A stretch of DNA of 56,122 nt from Acidobacteriota bacterium (lineage in GTDB: Bacteria; Acidobacteriota; Terriglobia; Terriglobales; Acidobacteriaceae): positions 1 through 56,122 of the forward strand of contig QIBA01000061.1 of NCBI GenBank assembly GCA_003225175.1, given 5' to 3'. The translations under genes and the position numbers were made by a program. Every line of letters begins with the position of its first letter. The stretch's first letter is position 1. This document shows, piece by piece, positions 1-9,019 of this stretch. A model generated the notes under the pieces. That model was not told the origin of the DNA. It did no database searches and worked only from the letters and a program-made list of their open reading frames with translations.

Positions 1-27
1 TTGGTGAGGATTGAGCTTAGCTTGTGG

Positions 28-807
28 TTACGGCTCGTAGGCGGCCATGGCGGCTGCCAGTTTGCCTTTGGATTTTCGGCGCAAGTCTGGCCAGAACTCG
101 CGGACCACGTTCATGCCTACGCGTGACGCCAGACGACTCAGCGCTCGGCCCACCGTTCCATCCAGGCTCCGGTTGTAGTACGGGTGGTAGGCGTTGCGCA
201 CGGCCGAGGAGAGAAATGCTCCGGCGATTCCCGAGGTGTTGAAGGCGTTGCTACCCCGGTCGGTGCGCGTGATGAACACCCGGCTCATCGCGTATCCCGA
301 GCGTCCGCGGATCGTGCCCGAACTGCTGCGAAAATATCGCGGGTCCTGCCGCATTAACGCCGGAACCAGAAAGTTCTCGATGAAGGCGCTGGACTGCGCG
401 TCGGCGTAGGCGGCTGCGTAGCGCTGGCCCAGAGCCCTTGGCCTCTCCGCGAACCAGTGTCCTACATAAACCTTCTGCGCCGAGGCCGCGGTGACCGCGA
501 GCGTCGAAGAGGAATAGCTGTTTTGAACGAACAAGTCGAACTTCTGAGCAGGCGAGAGTGCCTTCCACTCCGGCAAATCCTGTGAACGCGGCGCGAACGG
601 CACAAAAGACTTCTCCTGTGCGCTTTCCTGCTGGCGATCCGGCAAGGCCGCGGAAGGAGCGTCGGGCAGGCGCTGCGCTCCGCCAGCAAGAAATACCAAT
701 GCCGGAGCAAGCACGTCGTTGCTGGATTGCGCTCTCGCGACGGGCGAGAGGCCGAGCAGCACGACGACGATTCCGTACAGGCACGGCTTTGCTTTGCTGG
801 TTATCAC
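28..807 (-). CDS. Secreted hypothetical protein, acidobacterial type
   Basis: About 259 residues. I chose the GTG at 807 because the next residues form a signal peptide: a short basic start, the hydrophobic stretch YGIVVVLLGLSPVARA and an Ala-x-Ala cleavage site before QSSND. The mature part has a Pro/Ala-rich linker followed by a region with conserved-looking motifs (RQDPRYFRSSSG, NAYHPYYNRSLDG, GMNVVREFWPDL). I know no named domain for it. Similar proteins seem common as secreted hypotheticals in Acidobacteriota (recollection, not searched). The reading frame stays open upstream to 1392, but that extension crosses an SDR remnant and an intergenic repeat, so I treat it as fortuitous. A clear ribosome-binding site was not seen, so the start is uncertain. 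Confidence 0.6.
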   Translation of the reverse strand: MITSKAKPCLYGIVVVLLGLSPVARAQSSNDVLAPALVFLAGGAQRLPDAPSAALPDRQQESAQEKSFVPFAPRSQDLPEWKALSPAQKFDLFVQNSYSSSTLAVTAASAQKVYVGHWFAERPRALGQRYAAAYADAQSSAFIENFLVPALMRQDPRYFRSSSGTIRGRSGYAMSRVFITRTDRGSNAFNTSGIAGAFLSSAVRNAYHPYYNRSLDGTVGRALSRLASRVGMNVVREFWPDLRRKSKGKLAAAMAAYEP

Positions 808-1002
808 TGATGTCCGATCGCCTAAGCTGCAGATTTCCGGAGCCCTTCTTGCGGATACTCCTCGGCAGAACTTGCAAGTGAGATGGTTGCCAGTGAGTTG
901 CAGGTTGCGCTCCTGCAGCATCAAAGACCGGCCGAGGGCGTCCGGAACCAGGTTGGCCTGAACAGAGTGAACAACCCGCCGGGGCGGCCCGCAGGTGCAC
1001 TG

Positions 1003-1227
1003 CTTTTCAGCCAGAACGGCGCCGGCCCCACCCTCAAACGTTCCCGCGGCTACATTGCCTTGGGTTTCTGTATGACCCGGAGCGATGGCGTTGACCCGGA
1101 TCTTGCGCGGTGCAAGTTCGAGCGCCAATCCCTTTGTCAGCGTTTCGATGGCGCCTTTCGTGGAAGCGTACAGCAGGGCTCCCGCCACCGGATGCGAGCC
1201 GACGATAGAGCTGAGGTTGATGATGCT
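1003..1227 (-). pseudogene. Remnant of a short-chain dehydrogenase/reductase
   Basis: On the minus strand this stretch encodes the C-terminal half of a classical SDR: SIINLSSIVGSHPV (catalytic Ser region), YASTKGAIETLTKGLALELA (the YxxxK catalytic pair), and RVNAIAPGHTETQGN. The cofactor-binding N-terminal half is missing. Homology stops abruptly at about 1227, exactly where the long repeat (copy A) begins, and the C-terminal end after about 1003 runs into unrelated frames. It is best read as a gene cut by repeat insertion or recombination and then decayed. It is a different SDR from the intact gene that follows at 1658. Confidence 0.7.
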
Positions 1228-1228
1228 C

Positions 1229-1535
1229 CCGCCGCAAAGAACAGTGAATAACAGTGAATAAGCAGTGAATTGTGAAATTCGCATCCGTTGCTCGCGCCAG
1301 CGTCGGGTGATTGCGACGACCACTCTCTCACAGTGGCCTGAGTTCCAAAATGACATTTCTCGTTGACTCGCAATCTTGACTCGTGGTAGCACCGAACTAG
1401 CTTCGGTGCTGAGGGATGGCCGCTACGGAGATGACAATCCCGACCGCGTAACTCCCGCAACCACAGCCGTCTTCGCCCTGATCATGCACAACCACTTCCG
1501 CCGGCGACGCCTTCAACCGCGCAGGCACAGCGCAT
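1229..1535. repeat. Long intergenic repeat, copy A (truncated at one end)
   Basis: Closely similar sequence recurs at about 31669-32155 (copy B) and 51493-51895 (copy C). Shared landmarks are a triple near-tandem 'cagtgaata' motif, the phrase 'attcgcatccgttgctcg', a 'gactcgtggtagcaccgaac' segment, and (A and B only) 'tcttcgccctgatcatgcac'. Copy A lacks the part carrying the triple 'cagcgaattta' motif found in B and C. No transposase lies inside. Spurious minus-strand reading frames cross all copies, which explains odd in-frame extensions of neighbouring genes. Confidence 0.85.
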
Positions 1536-1657
1536 CCTCTTCTTGGGTTGAATAAGGAAAACAAAACCAGCACCGGCAACTTGCATCTCGTTTTATAGAA
1601 CCCGGCTTAAGATGAACGCTGAAAGGACAAGACGCAAAGAAACACAAGACAAACCTT

Positions 1658-2389
1658 ATGGATGAAAGACCCGATGGAAGATTTTTAAATAAGGTCGTGT
1701 TGGTTGCGGGCGGTACAGGAGCGCTCGGCCAGGCCGTCAGCCTGGCATTTCTGGCGGAACTGGCCAAGGTCGTGGTGACTTACCGTCAAGCGGAAGAGTT
1801 CGCCGCCCTCGAGAAGGCTGCCGCTGCTCATGCCTCACAACTTGAAGGTCATCAGGTTGATGTCACTGACGAAACGGCAGTGCGCCAATCGATCGATCAG
1901 GTATCCGCCCGGCACGGCCGCCTCGACGTGCTGGTCAACGCGGTCGGCGCCTATGCCGGCGGGACCGCGCTGTGGCAGACCGATGCAAAGGTATTTGACC
2001 AGATGCTGGCGCTCAATCTGCGCTCCGGCTATGTGTTATCGCGCATCGCAGTGCCGCTGATGCTGAAACAAGGGAGCGGAGTGCTCGTCAACATCGCCTC
2101 CCGCTCGGCACTCGATCATGCCGCCGGAGCAGCTGCATATGCCGCGTCCAAGGCCGCTGCTGTCGCCATGATTGACTCGTTGGCAGCCGATCTCAAAGGC
2201 AGCGGCGTGCGCGCAAATTCTGTCCTTCCGGGCATCATCGACACCGCCGCCAATCGCAAAGCGATGCCCGGCGCCGACTTCTCCAAATGGCCCAAGCCCG
2301 AAGAGATAGCCCGCGTCATCCTCTTCTTGTGCAGTGACGATGCAAAACTCATCAACGGAGCGTCGGTGCCGGTGTATGGGGATGCTTGA
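1658..2389 (+). CDS. SDR family NAD(P)-dependent oxidoreductase
   Basis: 243 residues, the usual length for a classical short-chain dehydrogenase. Visible motifs are the dinucleotide-binding loop AGGTGALG (residues 18-25, a variant of TGxxxGxG), DVLVNAVG (the NAG-type motif near 91), a Ser in NIASRSALDH, the catalytic YAASK, and RANSVLPGIIDT after it. The C-terminal SDDAKLINGASVPVYG matches the end of FabG-like members. The substrate cannot be told. The first ATG gives a normal N-terminus. A truncated second copy of this gene's 3' half lies at 32156-32455 on the same strand, also behind the long repeat, so the gene and repeat A were duplicated together. Confidence 0.9.
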   Translation: MDERPDGRFLNKVVLVAGGTGALGQAVSLAFLAELAKVVVTYRQAEEFAALEKAAAAHASQLEGHQVDVTDETAVRQSIDQVSARHGRLDVLVNAVGAYAGGTALWQTDAKVFDQMLALNLRSGYVLSRIAVPLMLKQGSGVLVNIASRSALDHAAGAAAYAASKAAAVAMIDSLAADLKGSGVRANSVLPGIIDTAANRKAMPGADFSKWPKPEEIARVILFLCSDDAKLINGASVPVYGDA

Positions 2390-2584
2390 GGAGCAGGCCA
2401 CCCGGCCATTGGAGACAGAACGTTTCTGCCCGGCATTCGCGGGCCACAGGACGCCAGGCTCGTCATTTACAACTGCAACATCAACTGCACCACCCGCTAC
2501 CGCAGGTGGTTCTGTGTACGGCGCGCGATGAACAGATCGCACACGGTCGTAACAGCGGGCTTTCGATGCGCGTGGTTTGTTCCC
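2390..2584. other. Intergenic segment with REP-like element R1
   Basis: There is no convincing gene here. At 2489-2510 lies a 22-nt element whose ends are ACCACC and GGTGGT, so it can form a short hairpin. The same element occurs at 7474-7495, 7612-7633 and 34885-34906. The sequence before it (aacatcaactgcaccacccg) is shared with the copy at 7612. Confidence 0.7.
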
Positions 2585-2872
2585 TCACGCCCTCTTTGAA
2601 GCCGAAGTCGTAGCCCACACGTAGAGAAATTTTGCGTCAGCTGCGGTCGCGAGCGGCCGATTCAATTTGTGACTCGCACGGTTCAGCGCCGAGCGAACGT
2701 TTTCCTTGGTATCGCCCAGCTCAGTCAGAGCTATTTTGAGCGCCTCTCCGTCTTTCACGTCGCCGAGTTCGGCGAGAATCGCGGAGACGATCCCTTTGTG
2801 CTTCCCGTTGCGTCCGTGGGGCACATCGATCTGAGCCACAGTGGCAAAGCGCTGTTTTGTTTTCACAGCCAT
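2585..2872 (-). CDS. Small conserved hypothetical protein
   Basis: 95 residues. The ATG at 2872 is preceded by a strong GGAGG six bases upstream, which supports real translation. The protein is basic at its ends, with a motif-like centre (VPHGRNGKHKGIVSAIL) followed by an amphipathic helical part (ALKIALTELGDTKENVRSALNRASHKL). I see no signal peptide or membrane segment. It resembles short DNA- or RNA-associated proteins in composition, but I do not recognise a family. The second half, after LNRASHKLNRP, has the feel of a helix-turn-helix linked to a YVWAT strand; that is only an impression. Confidence 0.65.
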   Translation of the reverse strand: MAVKTKQRFATVAQIDVPHGRNGKHKGIVSAILAELGDVKDGEALKIALTELGDTKENVRSALNRASHKLNRPLATAADAKFLYVWATTSASKRA

Positions 2873-3486
2873 GGCAATCCTCCAAGAACCGCAAACGTAA
2901 CGTTAACGTATCGATAAAATACCTATGATTAGAGTTATTCTGCAATACAAGTTTGCTCCGTATTGCTTTCGTGTCGTATGTTGGCGTATTGATCCTGCTC
3001 AGAAAAGGCATTCCCCCGGCTAAGGCTTCATCCGCGACGAACAAAACAGTCTCTCCGTGTGCATGGATGATGAACAAAAGATTCTCCCCGTATGGATGGA
3101 CAAGGACTAGCTTGGCAAATAGAGGCTCCAGCCAATGCAGCAACGAAAAAGACTCTTCGAGCGGGTCCCATTGCATGAGGTCCCCAAAGTTGAAGGGCCC
3201 AATGAGCCGGAGAACGCCCGGCCGGCACGGCTAAGCATAGTGACTAACGTGCAGAAACGCCCGGCGCGTCCTAAGCGGAGTATCAAGACGGAAGGCGACG
3301 ATCATCCGCTCGGGCTCTGGATCGACCACGACGTACTTCGGAGGCACCAAAACGGGACGCCAAAAATCATCCTTCACGATCCTCTGGCGAGCGCTAATAG
3401 CCGCTACCTGACGCTTGCGGATCTCGCGCTCGGAAACAATAAAGCCAGATTAAAGAAGAAAGCGGCTAGCGCAGAGAGGCCCGAAG
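2873..3486. other. Region of about 600 bases without a firm gene
   Basis: Two open frames overlap here on opposite strands. One is on the minus strand from about 3176 into the gene at 2872 (beginning MQWDPLEESFSLLHWLEPLF). The other is on the plus strand at 3135-3506 and overlaps the start of the HTH gene by 20 bases. Neither has a recognisable domain or a strong ribosome-binding site, and they exclude each other. The region is AT-richer near 2890-2960, which may be a promoter area for the minus-strand gene. Confidence 0.4.
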
Positions 3487-3828
3487 ATGAATCAGGTTAC
3501 GAATAGGCGCAAGCGCGGAATATTGCAATCGTGGAAAGAAATCGCTTCCTATCTTGGTCTCGGGGTGCGCACCGTTCAGCGCTATGAGAGCCGATTCGCA
3601 TTGCCCGTGCATCGACCCGCGGCAAGGTCGCGCAGTTCGGTTGCAGCATTTGCGGATGAGTTGGATGCATGGCTGAGGCAATCGCCCACGCTTCGCCAGC
3701 ACCGGGCTCCGTACGGGAGCGTTTGTCCGTTGTGCTCCGGAACGGGAAGTCTGCCCGCATCGCAAAGCAACAGCGTGGAGCAAGTCGTCTCTCAAAGCCC
3801 GCAAAAGCTTCAGAAGCTAACGGCCTGA
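3487..3828 (+). CDS. Small helix-turn-helix DNA-binding protein
   Basis: 113 residues. The N-terminal half carries RGILQSWKEIASYLGLGVRT and VQRYESRFALPVHRPAARSR, which reads as a MerR/excisionase-like winged helix: a helix-turn-helix (SWKEIASYLGLGVRTVQRYE) followed by a wing with the VHRP turn, then a helix FADELDAWLRQ. Short proteins with this signature are abundant in Acidobacteriota (established from family knowledge, not searched). The C-terminal 45 residues are low in recognisable structure and include CPLCSGTG, a single CxxC pair. It likely binds DNA. No target is evident, since the neighbours are unrelated. Confidence 0.8.
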   Translation: MNQVTNRRKRGILQSWKEIASYLGLGVRTVQRYESRFALPVHRPAARSRSSVAAFADELDAWLRQSPTLRQHRAPYGSVCPLCSGTGSLPASQSNSVEQVVSQSPQKLQKLTA

Positions 3829-3993
3829 TTCACCACGGAGGCGCCGAGAAACGCTGGTCAGCCTCTTCCTAGTCCACGTGAATCCGTAAAATCCGTATTC
3901 ATCCGCGTGAGATTTTGGTTTGAGTTTTGCCGTTTACTCACCCGGCAATAACTCTTCAGTGTGGCCGCGGAGGGGACCGTTTACGGATGGGCC

Positions 3994-4818
3994 TTAAGCA
4001 ACCTTGAGAACATTTTCAAAGCTGTCCCAGGACGCTGTCACTACTTCCAATTCCGGCTGCCGCTGTTTGGCCCAATCCCTAATTACTGCGCGGTCACTGT
4101 CCGACATTTTCCGGCCGAGGATGATTCGCGTCAAACAGCGTGGATCGATGATGACCTCGTGCGGATACTGACGAGGAACGAGAACGCGGACTTCCTCCTC
4201 ATTGCTCCATTGCGTTCCTTTGGAGAAAAACCAATTTATGTTTATGTGCTCATCATTCGTGACATCCATTGCTGCAAATTCGCCATACGTCACGTTCATT
4301 GCGCACGCAAAGAAGGCTCCCTCGTTCGCAAACTCCAGACAATATCCGCGATGGTTATCAGCGTACTTTGCCCACAAGTTCATGTTGTCGTATCGTTTCG
4401 ACAAGCAATAAACCTTCCATTGGTTCATTGTCTCGTCAAAGATGTCCTTGTACCTTCGCTGGAGCTTCTCGGCTCCGTGGAGTTGGATGTTGTAGTCAAT
4501 GACATATGCTTCGGCAATCTGGGCGTCGAGAGACAAGCCTGGATTATTCCGAAGAACGCCGTGGCGCGGACCGAAGAGTTCAGAGAGGAATTGCGGTGGG
4601 GAAAGCAGAGTGAAACGCGGACTTCCATCTGCCGGATCGTTCAATTGGCCGACGTTCGGTACGTAAAGCTGATGTTTGAGGATAATGGCCTTGAGCCATT
4701 CAAGCCGGTCAGCATGCGCCGGAGGATTTGAGTGCTCCAAACTTACATATCTGTAGGAGTGCGATCCGCTTGCTCGCGTTGGCCTTTGAGGAATTGCGGA
4801 TGATGTTGGTGATGCCAT
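3994..4818 (-). CDS. DUF2971 domain-containing protein
   Basis: About 274 residues if started at the internal ATG at 4818; the upstream ATG at 4842 adds eight residues. The family features seen are LNDPADG near the N-terminus (usual LNDPFE-type motif), VYCLSKRYDNMNLWAKYADN followed by HRGYCLEF, and an acidic EEEVRVLVP motif that resembles the usual 'KsxxWxyEkEyR' strand. DUF2971 proteins are cytosolic and of unknown function, and are often found in accessory regions near defence genes; here no defence partner is adjacent. A long plus-strand frame covers the same bases but is a shadow. Confidence 0.82.
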   Translation of the reverse strand: MASPTSSAIPQRPTRASGSHSYRYVSLEHSNPPAHADRLEWLKAIILKHQLYVPNVGQLNDPADGSPRFTLLSPPQFLSELFGPRHGVLRNNPGLSLDAQIAEAYVIDYNIQLHGAEKLQRRYKDIFDETMNQWKVYCLSKRYDNMNLWAKYADNHRGYCLEFANEGAFFACAMNVTYGEFAAMDVTNDEHININWFFSKGTQWSNEEEVRVLVPRQYPHEVIIDPRCLTRIILGRKMSDSDRAVIRDWAKQRQPELEVVTASWDSFENVLKVA

Positions 4819-4842
4819 GGAGCAATTATGGCACCAGGTCAT

Positions 4843-5431
4843 GTGCGGCGGACTTGTTGGTGTTTACTACCGAGGTACATGCACCACGCTGCACACAACA
4901 TCAGTCTGCTAGAATTGTTGTGACCGGAACTCCGGCAGGAGGTCTTTCCGTGAAAAAATTCACGGGCTACCTAGTGCAAGAGTCCCGTCGTCAGTAGTGC
5001 AGCTAGCAGCGGGATTTTTACAGCTCTGGCAACGCAAGAGCACTTGCTAGCTTGCCGCAGGTGAGCTTTACTCTAGAGACTGCGCATCCTTGATTCGAGC
5101 GACAGTGATCCTGTTAATCGCGTCACCTTCAGAAAACCGCAGCGAGACTGATTCTCGCCCGAAGGGTTCTGGACCTGCTGACAACCGTTGCCGTAGGAGG
5201 AGGCAGTAATCGCCTCCGCCAGGCGTGCAAGATTTGGCGTGACAACTCGTCCGGCGTCAAAGGGCCGACTATGATCTAGTCGGCCTTCAGCTTCTTACGA
5301 GGTTTACCCTCTCCCAAACCACAGGAGGGTGGCCCGTACTTTCCCGTTTCGGTTCTTGTGTTCCACTTCTACCAGTCGGGTGAGCCTGTCCCCTTTTTGG
5401 TCTCACTCAGAATAGGAAACTGATAACTTGC
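4843..5431. other. Intergenic region of about 590 bases
   Basis: I see no confident gene. It contains the hairpin listed separately at 5263-5285 and a smaller GGAGGC/GCCTCC inverted repeat near 5197-5216. The minus strand at 5285-5400 has a short coding-like stretch ending KPRKKLKAD, but it is interrupted by a stop and I cannot identify it. This may be a decayed gene. Confidence 0.4.
5263..5285. terminator. Perfect 9-bp hairpin, possible terminator
   Basis: GGCCGACTA and TAGTCGGCC flank a 5-nt loop. The downstream side on either strand is only weakly T-rich (ttcagcttctt on plus, ctttg on minus), so intrinsic termination is possible but not clear. It lies about 150 bases beyond the end of the M28 peptidase gene in that gene's direction. 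Confidence 0.35.
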
Positions 5432-7081
5432 TTACTTGTTTGCAAACAGTTTCCCAAAAGTATCGCCCGAATTCCAATGCGGACGATCCGCAGCCTCAGC
5501 GACCTCGTATCCCACAGCAAGGTTTATCTGCGTGCACTTTCGGGCGGCGTCGAAGTTGAGGGGCTGAGTCATGTCGTCCTGCGGCGTGTGATAGTGAGTA
5601 CTCATCCAGTCGAGAAATATCTTCTTGCCGTCGAGCGTGGGATCGACGGTCTTGAATCCCTCCCCGATCATCACCGCCGGTACACCACGCTTCACGAACG
5701 AGTACTGATCGCTGCGAATGAAGAAGACCTGTTCCGGCATCGGATCGGGACTGACTTCAAGTCCCATATGCTGAGCGACATCCCGAATCTGACGATCGAG
5801 CGTTGAATGCTCGGCTCCGAGCGCGACAATATCGCGAAAGTCATAGAAGAGTGAGACCCCATCCATATTGATGTTGGCCGCGATCTGCTCAATTGGAACT
5901 GTCGGATGATGCGCGAAGTAATCCGAACCAAGCAGTCCCATTTCTTCCCCAGTGACAGCCACGAATAACAGCGAGCGCTTCGGCCTGGGACCGCTCTCTG
6001 CAAAGGCGCGCGCAATTTCCAGCAGCGCCGCGGTACCCGAGGCATTGTCTGCCGCTCCGTGATAGATCGTTTGTCCTTTAATAGGCTCGCCAATGCCCAT
6101 GTGATCGGCATGCGCCGTAAACACCACGTACTCATTCTTGAACTGCGAATCGGAGCCGGGAAGGATGGCTGCCACATTCGGACTCTCTTTTTCTGAGAAC
6201 CGTGCGACATCGTGCAGCGACGCGGTTCCACTGAGCGCGAAACTCATGGGCTTGTTTGCGTTCAGGCTGGCCATGGCTTCGTCGAGTGTATGGCCGGACC
6301 CGCGGAAGAGAGGCTCTGCAAATTGGCCATTCACCAGCGCTGTCGCCAGAATCTCCGGGACATAGTCGTTGGGATTGTCCTTTTCGTCGAGCCAGTACAT
6401 GGAAGGCGAGTGATAGAAGTGGACCACCTGCTCCCAGGGCACTTGCTTTGCGATCTCGCCGGCCCAGATCGTGATTCTTCCAATCGCCCCGTGGGCCGCA
6501 GCGTTACGCGCCTTTCTTATGCCGTCGGAATAGACGGCGCGGTCGGAGGAAGGAAGACTGGACGGCGCTCCACGCACAGCAACAATGATCTTTCCTCTGG
6601 CATCGATTCCGGCATAGTCATCGTAATGCAGCTCCGGGACAGTCACGCCGTACCCGACCCAGACCATTGGAGCTTCTACTTTGGCATCTTCGTGTGTCGC
6701 ATGGCCGGACATTAGATAGTCCTTCTCAAAGACGAGCTTCTCCTCGGCGTTATTGCGCTTGATCACCAGAGAATCGCGCTCGGGTGCGGGCTTAACTTCC
6801 CGAAAGCGGATTTTCTGGAAGTAAGAACCGGAATCGCCCGCGGGCTTGAGTCCCATTTGCTCGAAGTGGGCGCGAATGTAATTTGCAGCCAGGAGATAAC
6901 CTCGAGTCCCGGTCCCACGGCCCTCTAAGAGATCGTCGGCGAGATACTCCATATGCGACCGGATGCCTTGAGCAGTAATGCGATCGAGCAGCTGCTGCGG
7001 AGGATAGCTTGAATCGGTCGGCTCAGACGCAAACAGCGCAATACCGATGAGGACGGTCAGGACGGAAAAAGCGTGTCGCAA
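5432..7081 (-). CDS. Secreted M28 family zinc metallopeptidase
   Basis: 549 residues. A signal peptide is visible (MRHAFSVLTVLIGIALFASE). A protease-associated (PA) domain fits about residues 130-220 (APMVWVGYGV, DARGKIIVAVRG). The peptidase domain follows, with the classic M28 co-catalytic zinc ligands: His in FTAHADHMG, bridging Asp in GAADNASG, the catalytic Glu and Glu ligand in TGEEMGLLGS, Asp in NINMDGVS, and the last His in STHYHTPQDD. The family contains aminopeptidases and carboxypeptidases that act on short peptides outside the cytoplasm. The ligand set is complete, so it should be active. It is a single gene with no operon partner. Confidence 0.93.
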   Translation of the reverse strand: MRHAFSVLTVLIGIALFASEPTDSSYPPQQLLDRITAQGIRSHMEYLADDLLEGRGTGTRGYLLAANYIRAHFEQMGLKPAGDSGSYFQKIRFREVKPAPERDSLVIKRNNAEEKLVFEKDYLMSGHATHEDAKVEAPMVWVGYGVTVPELHYDDYAGIDARGKIIVAVRGAPSSLPSSDRAVYSDGIRKARNAAAHGAIGRITIWAGEIAKQVPWEQVVHFYHSPSMYWLDEKDNPNDYVPEILATALVNGQFAEPLFRGSGHTLDEAMASLNANKPMSFALSGTASLHDVARFSEKESPNVAAILPGSDSQFKNEYVVFTAHADHMGIGEPIKGQTIYHGAADNASGTAALLEIARAFAESGPRPKRSLLFVAVTGEEMGLLGSDYFAHHPTVPIEQIAANINMDGVSLFYDFRDIVALGAEHSTLDRQIRDVAQHMGLEVSPDPMPEQVFFIRSDQYSFVKRGVPAVMIGEGFKTVDPTLDGKKIFLDWMSTHYHTPQDDMTQPLNFDAARKCTQINLAVGYEVAEAADRPHWNSGDTFGKLFANK

Positions 7082-7473
7082 ATTCCACCTCCAGCCATGC
7101 AGGAAAAGTTGGCGGAAATCTTATCCACTTTTTTCGCTATGTCAATAGCTCCGTTCCGAAAGCGGGTTATAGAGGGTGCTGACGGGTGGCCCAGCCTTTT
7201 AAGCTCGGTGTCATTATGGAACTACCATGATTCGGGTGCCCCACTCTCGCGTGATTTTCGCGAGGGTGGGATTAGATGAATGTTGACCAGTCCCGGTTTT
7301 GGTTCTCTTCTTTGAATCGTTTCCGAATTCCGCTTATTCTGTGCCCATGAACTTTGCGTTTCTTGCCCTCGTGTGTTTCCCGAAGAAGACAAAGTCAAAA
7401 GCGGAGTTGCACACAACTGGCCGCGAGATCTCCCGACAGCCTCTGGTATTGAGGCCGTGGCCGGTGTTGCTGA

Positions 7474-7495
7474 ACCACCTGCGGTAGCGGGTGGT
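7474..7495 (-). repeat. REP-like element R2
   Basis: A 22-nt unit with ends ACCACC and GGTGGT. It is the exact reverse complement of R1 at 2489-2510 and identical to R4 at 34885-34906. It probably forms a short stem-loop in RNA or serves as a scattered genomic mark. Confidence 0.75.
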
Positions 7496-7611
7496 GCCCT
7501 TGGGTCTTGGGTTGCTGTTGTCGCAGTTGATTGCTTAACGACAACGCCAACTGCGGCTAGCAACTCTAACACCAATTGCAACACCAATTGCAACACACCA
7601 ACATCAACTGC

Positions 7612-7633
7612 ACCACCCGCTACCGCAGCTGGT
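7612..7633 (+). repeat. REP-like element R3
   Basis: Same orientation as R1, with one change near the right end (AGCTGGT instead of AGGTGGT). It sits 117 bases from R2 in inverted orientation, so R2 and R3 could together form a larger stem. Confidence 0.7.
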
Positions 7634-7886
7634 TCTGTACACTCGCGCGATGCGGGTGCCCCGCCGTTGTTTTGCTTTCCCTAAATGAAACATCATTTGG
7701 CTGCCCTACCCTCCGCGATTTTCGGAAGGTGGGCTGCGAAGCAACACAATAACCACAGCCGAATTAGATTCCCGAAAGAGCACATGGAAGAATCGCGAGA
7801 ACAAGAAACCACCCCAAGGCTGATCACGTTCATGGCCAAGTCGTGATCCCATACTGGGCCTCGCCGTGACGCCGGAGGTTCCGTTT

Positions 7887-8834
7887 TTAGGCTGCGTCAG
7901 CGGTGCCGGGCCAGGATTTTTCCACGGCTTGGCGGTCCCAATTGGCGAGCTTGGCCGCGGCTTCGTAGGTGCTTTGGCAGAATTCTAGTAGCGCCCTGCT
8001 GGGCGACGGTGCGCGGCGTACGTCCTCGTACATCAAAAGGAATTCGCCGAGTTTCGGATTGTAGTGAGCCGCTGCCGGCTGCACCGTGTACTCGCGGAAT
8101 CCTGAAGGCTCTGGAGCGGAGTAGGAATAGAACGCTGCGTCTTTCACCTCGCCGCTGCCGGGCCAAAAACCGACGCTGCTCACTTCGTGCGAATAAGCCT
8201 CGCGGGTGATGACATCGGCTCCCGGACGTTCCGGAGCGCGGCGTCCGGAAAAGCGCGTGACCGCAAGATCGAAGCTGCCCCAGAAGAAATGTACAGGACT
8301 GGTCTTTCCGATGAAGCGGGAGCGGAATTCGGTGAACACCCGGTCTACCGACGCAAGAATTCGCCAGAACCTGTGAGCGTATTCCGGCTGATAGGTGGCG
8401 TGTACGCGGTCCTGATCGAACGGGATCGGGTCGGGTATTTCCACCGGCATCTTCCAGATCTTCACCTCGATCTGGGCGTTAGCCAGAAGCTCCATGAACT
8501 CCCGGTAGAACTCCGCTACCGAACGCGAGACAAGCGGCAGACTCCTGACCGCGCCATCGCTGGTTAACAGCGCGAGTTTGTGATCGATGAAGTCGAATTG
8601 CAGCTCGAACGCGCGCTTATCGTAAGGAATGGAAGAAGTAGTGAAACCGCGGGCATTGACGTAGAGCGGCACGTTCCACCAATGGTTGATGAGCGGCGTG
8701 AGCTCCAGGCGCACCTTGCCGACGATCTGCGTCCACATGTGCAGCGTGGCGTAGGTCTCTTTCCACGCCTCGAGCGGCAGAGCGGGCCAGCATTCCGGCG
8801 AGTCGAGAAGACTGTTGTTAGATTCATCCGTCAT
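7887..8834 (-). CDS. DUF5996 family protein
   Basis: 315 residues and cytosolic, with no signal peptide. The N-terminal signature WPALPLEAWKETYATLHMWT, then QIVGKVRLELTPLINHWWNV, PLYVNARGFTTSSIPY and FDFIDHKLALLTSDG, is typical of DUF5996. Later blocks FFWGSFDLAVTRFSGRRAPE and VGFWPGSGEVKDAAFYSY also fit. The function is unknown; the conserved Trp, His and Asp residues suggest an enzyme, but this is inference. It stands alone, with 185 bases before it and no co-oriented close neighbour. Confidence 0.88.
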   Translation of the reverse strand: MTDESNNSLLDSPECWPALPLEAWKETYATLHMWTQIVGKVRLELTPLINHWWNVPLYVNARGFTTSSIPYDKRAFELQFDFIDHKLALLTSDGAVRSLPLVSRSVAEFYREFMELLANAQIEVKIWKMPVEIPDPIPFDQDRVHATYQPEYAHRFWRILASVDRVFTEFRSRFIGKTSPVHFFWGSFDLAVTRFSGRRAPERPGADVITREAYSHEVSSVGFWPGSGEVKDAAFYSYSAPEPSGFREYTVQPAAAHYNPKLGEFLLMYEDVRRAPSPSRALLEFCQSTYEAAAKLANWDRQAVEKSWPGTADAA

Positions 8835-9019
8835 CGCTTCTACCTCCGAGAGCTCACACCAGCAATCAACCTGAAACAGGAGGACGAGTTGCTACTCCGC
8901 TGACTGGTACGTGAAATCGTAGTCGGTCCAGGGTCTCAAACCGTGGCGGAATTTCGCAAGCGATGAGTCTTTCGCTTGGAGCGCTTATTACTCTGTCTGA
9001 AGGCCGCATTCGAATTCCC

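Larger units (their letters stand above)
7201..7735. repeat. Cluster of short hairpin repeats
   Basis: This gap holds several elements. At 7240-7270, CCCACTCTCGCG pairs with CGCGAGGGTGGG around a 7-nt loop, and a diverged relative lies at about 7704-7733. REP-like element R2 is at 7474-7495 and R3 at 7612-7633, in opposite orientation. A 12-nt tandem unit (aacaccaattgc) occurs two and a half times at 7568-7596. No gene is supported. Confidence 0.75.

Noticed and set aside
28-1392. One 454-residue protein spanning the whole frame
   Set aside because: The first 195 residues come from an intergenic repeat and the remnant of an SDR. A signal peptide begins at residue 196, so the real gene is shorter.
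2721-3176. Minus-strand ORF of 151 residues upstream of the small conserved gene
   Set aside because: It overlaps the well-supported gene at 2585-2872 in another frame, has no recognised domain, and its last third is a low-complexity Arg-rich shadow.
3961-4731. Plus-strand ORF of 256 residues
   Set aside because: It is antisense to the DUF2971 gene, which has clear family motifs.
5000-5260. Possible tRNA or structured RNA in the gap
   Set aside because: Hairpins are present, but no cloverleaf, T-loop consensus or CCA end could be assembled by eye.
7568-7596. Possible CRISPR-like array
   Set aside because: The units are 12 bases long, directly adjacent and few in number. There are no spacers and no cas genes.
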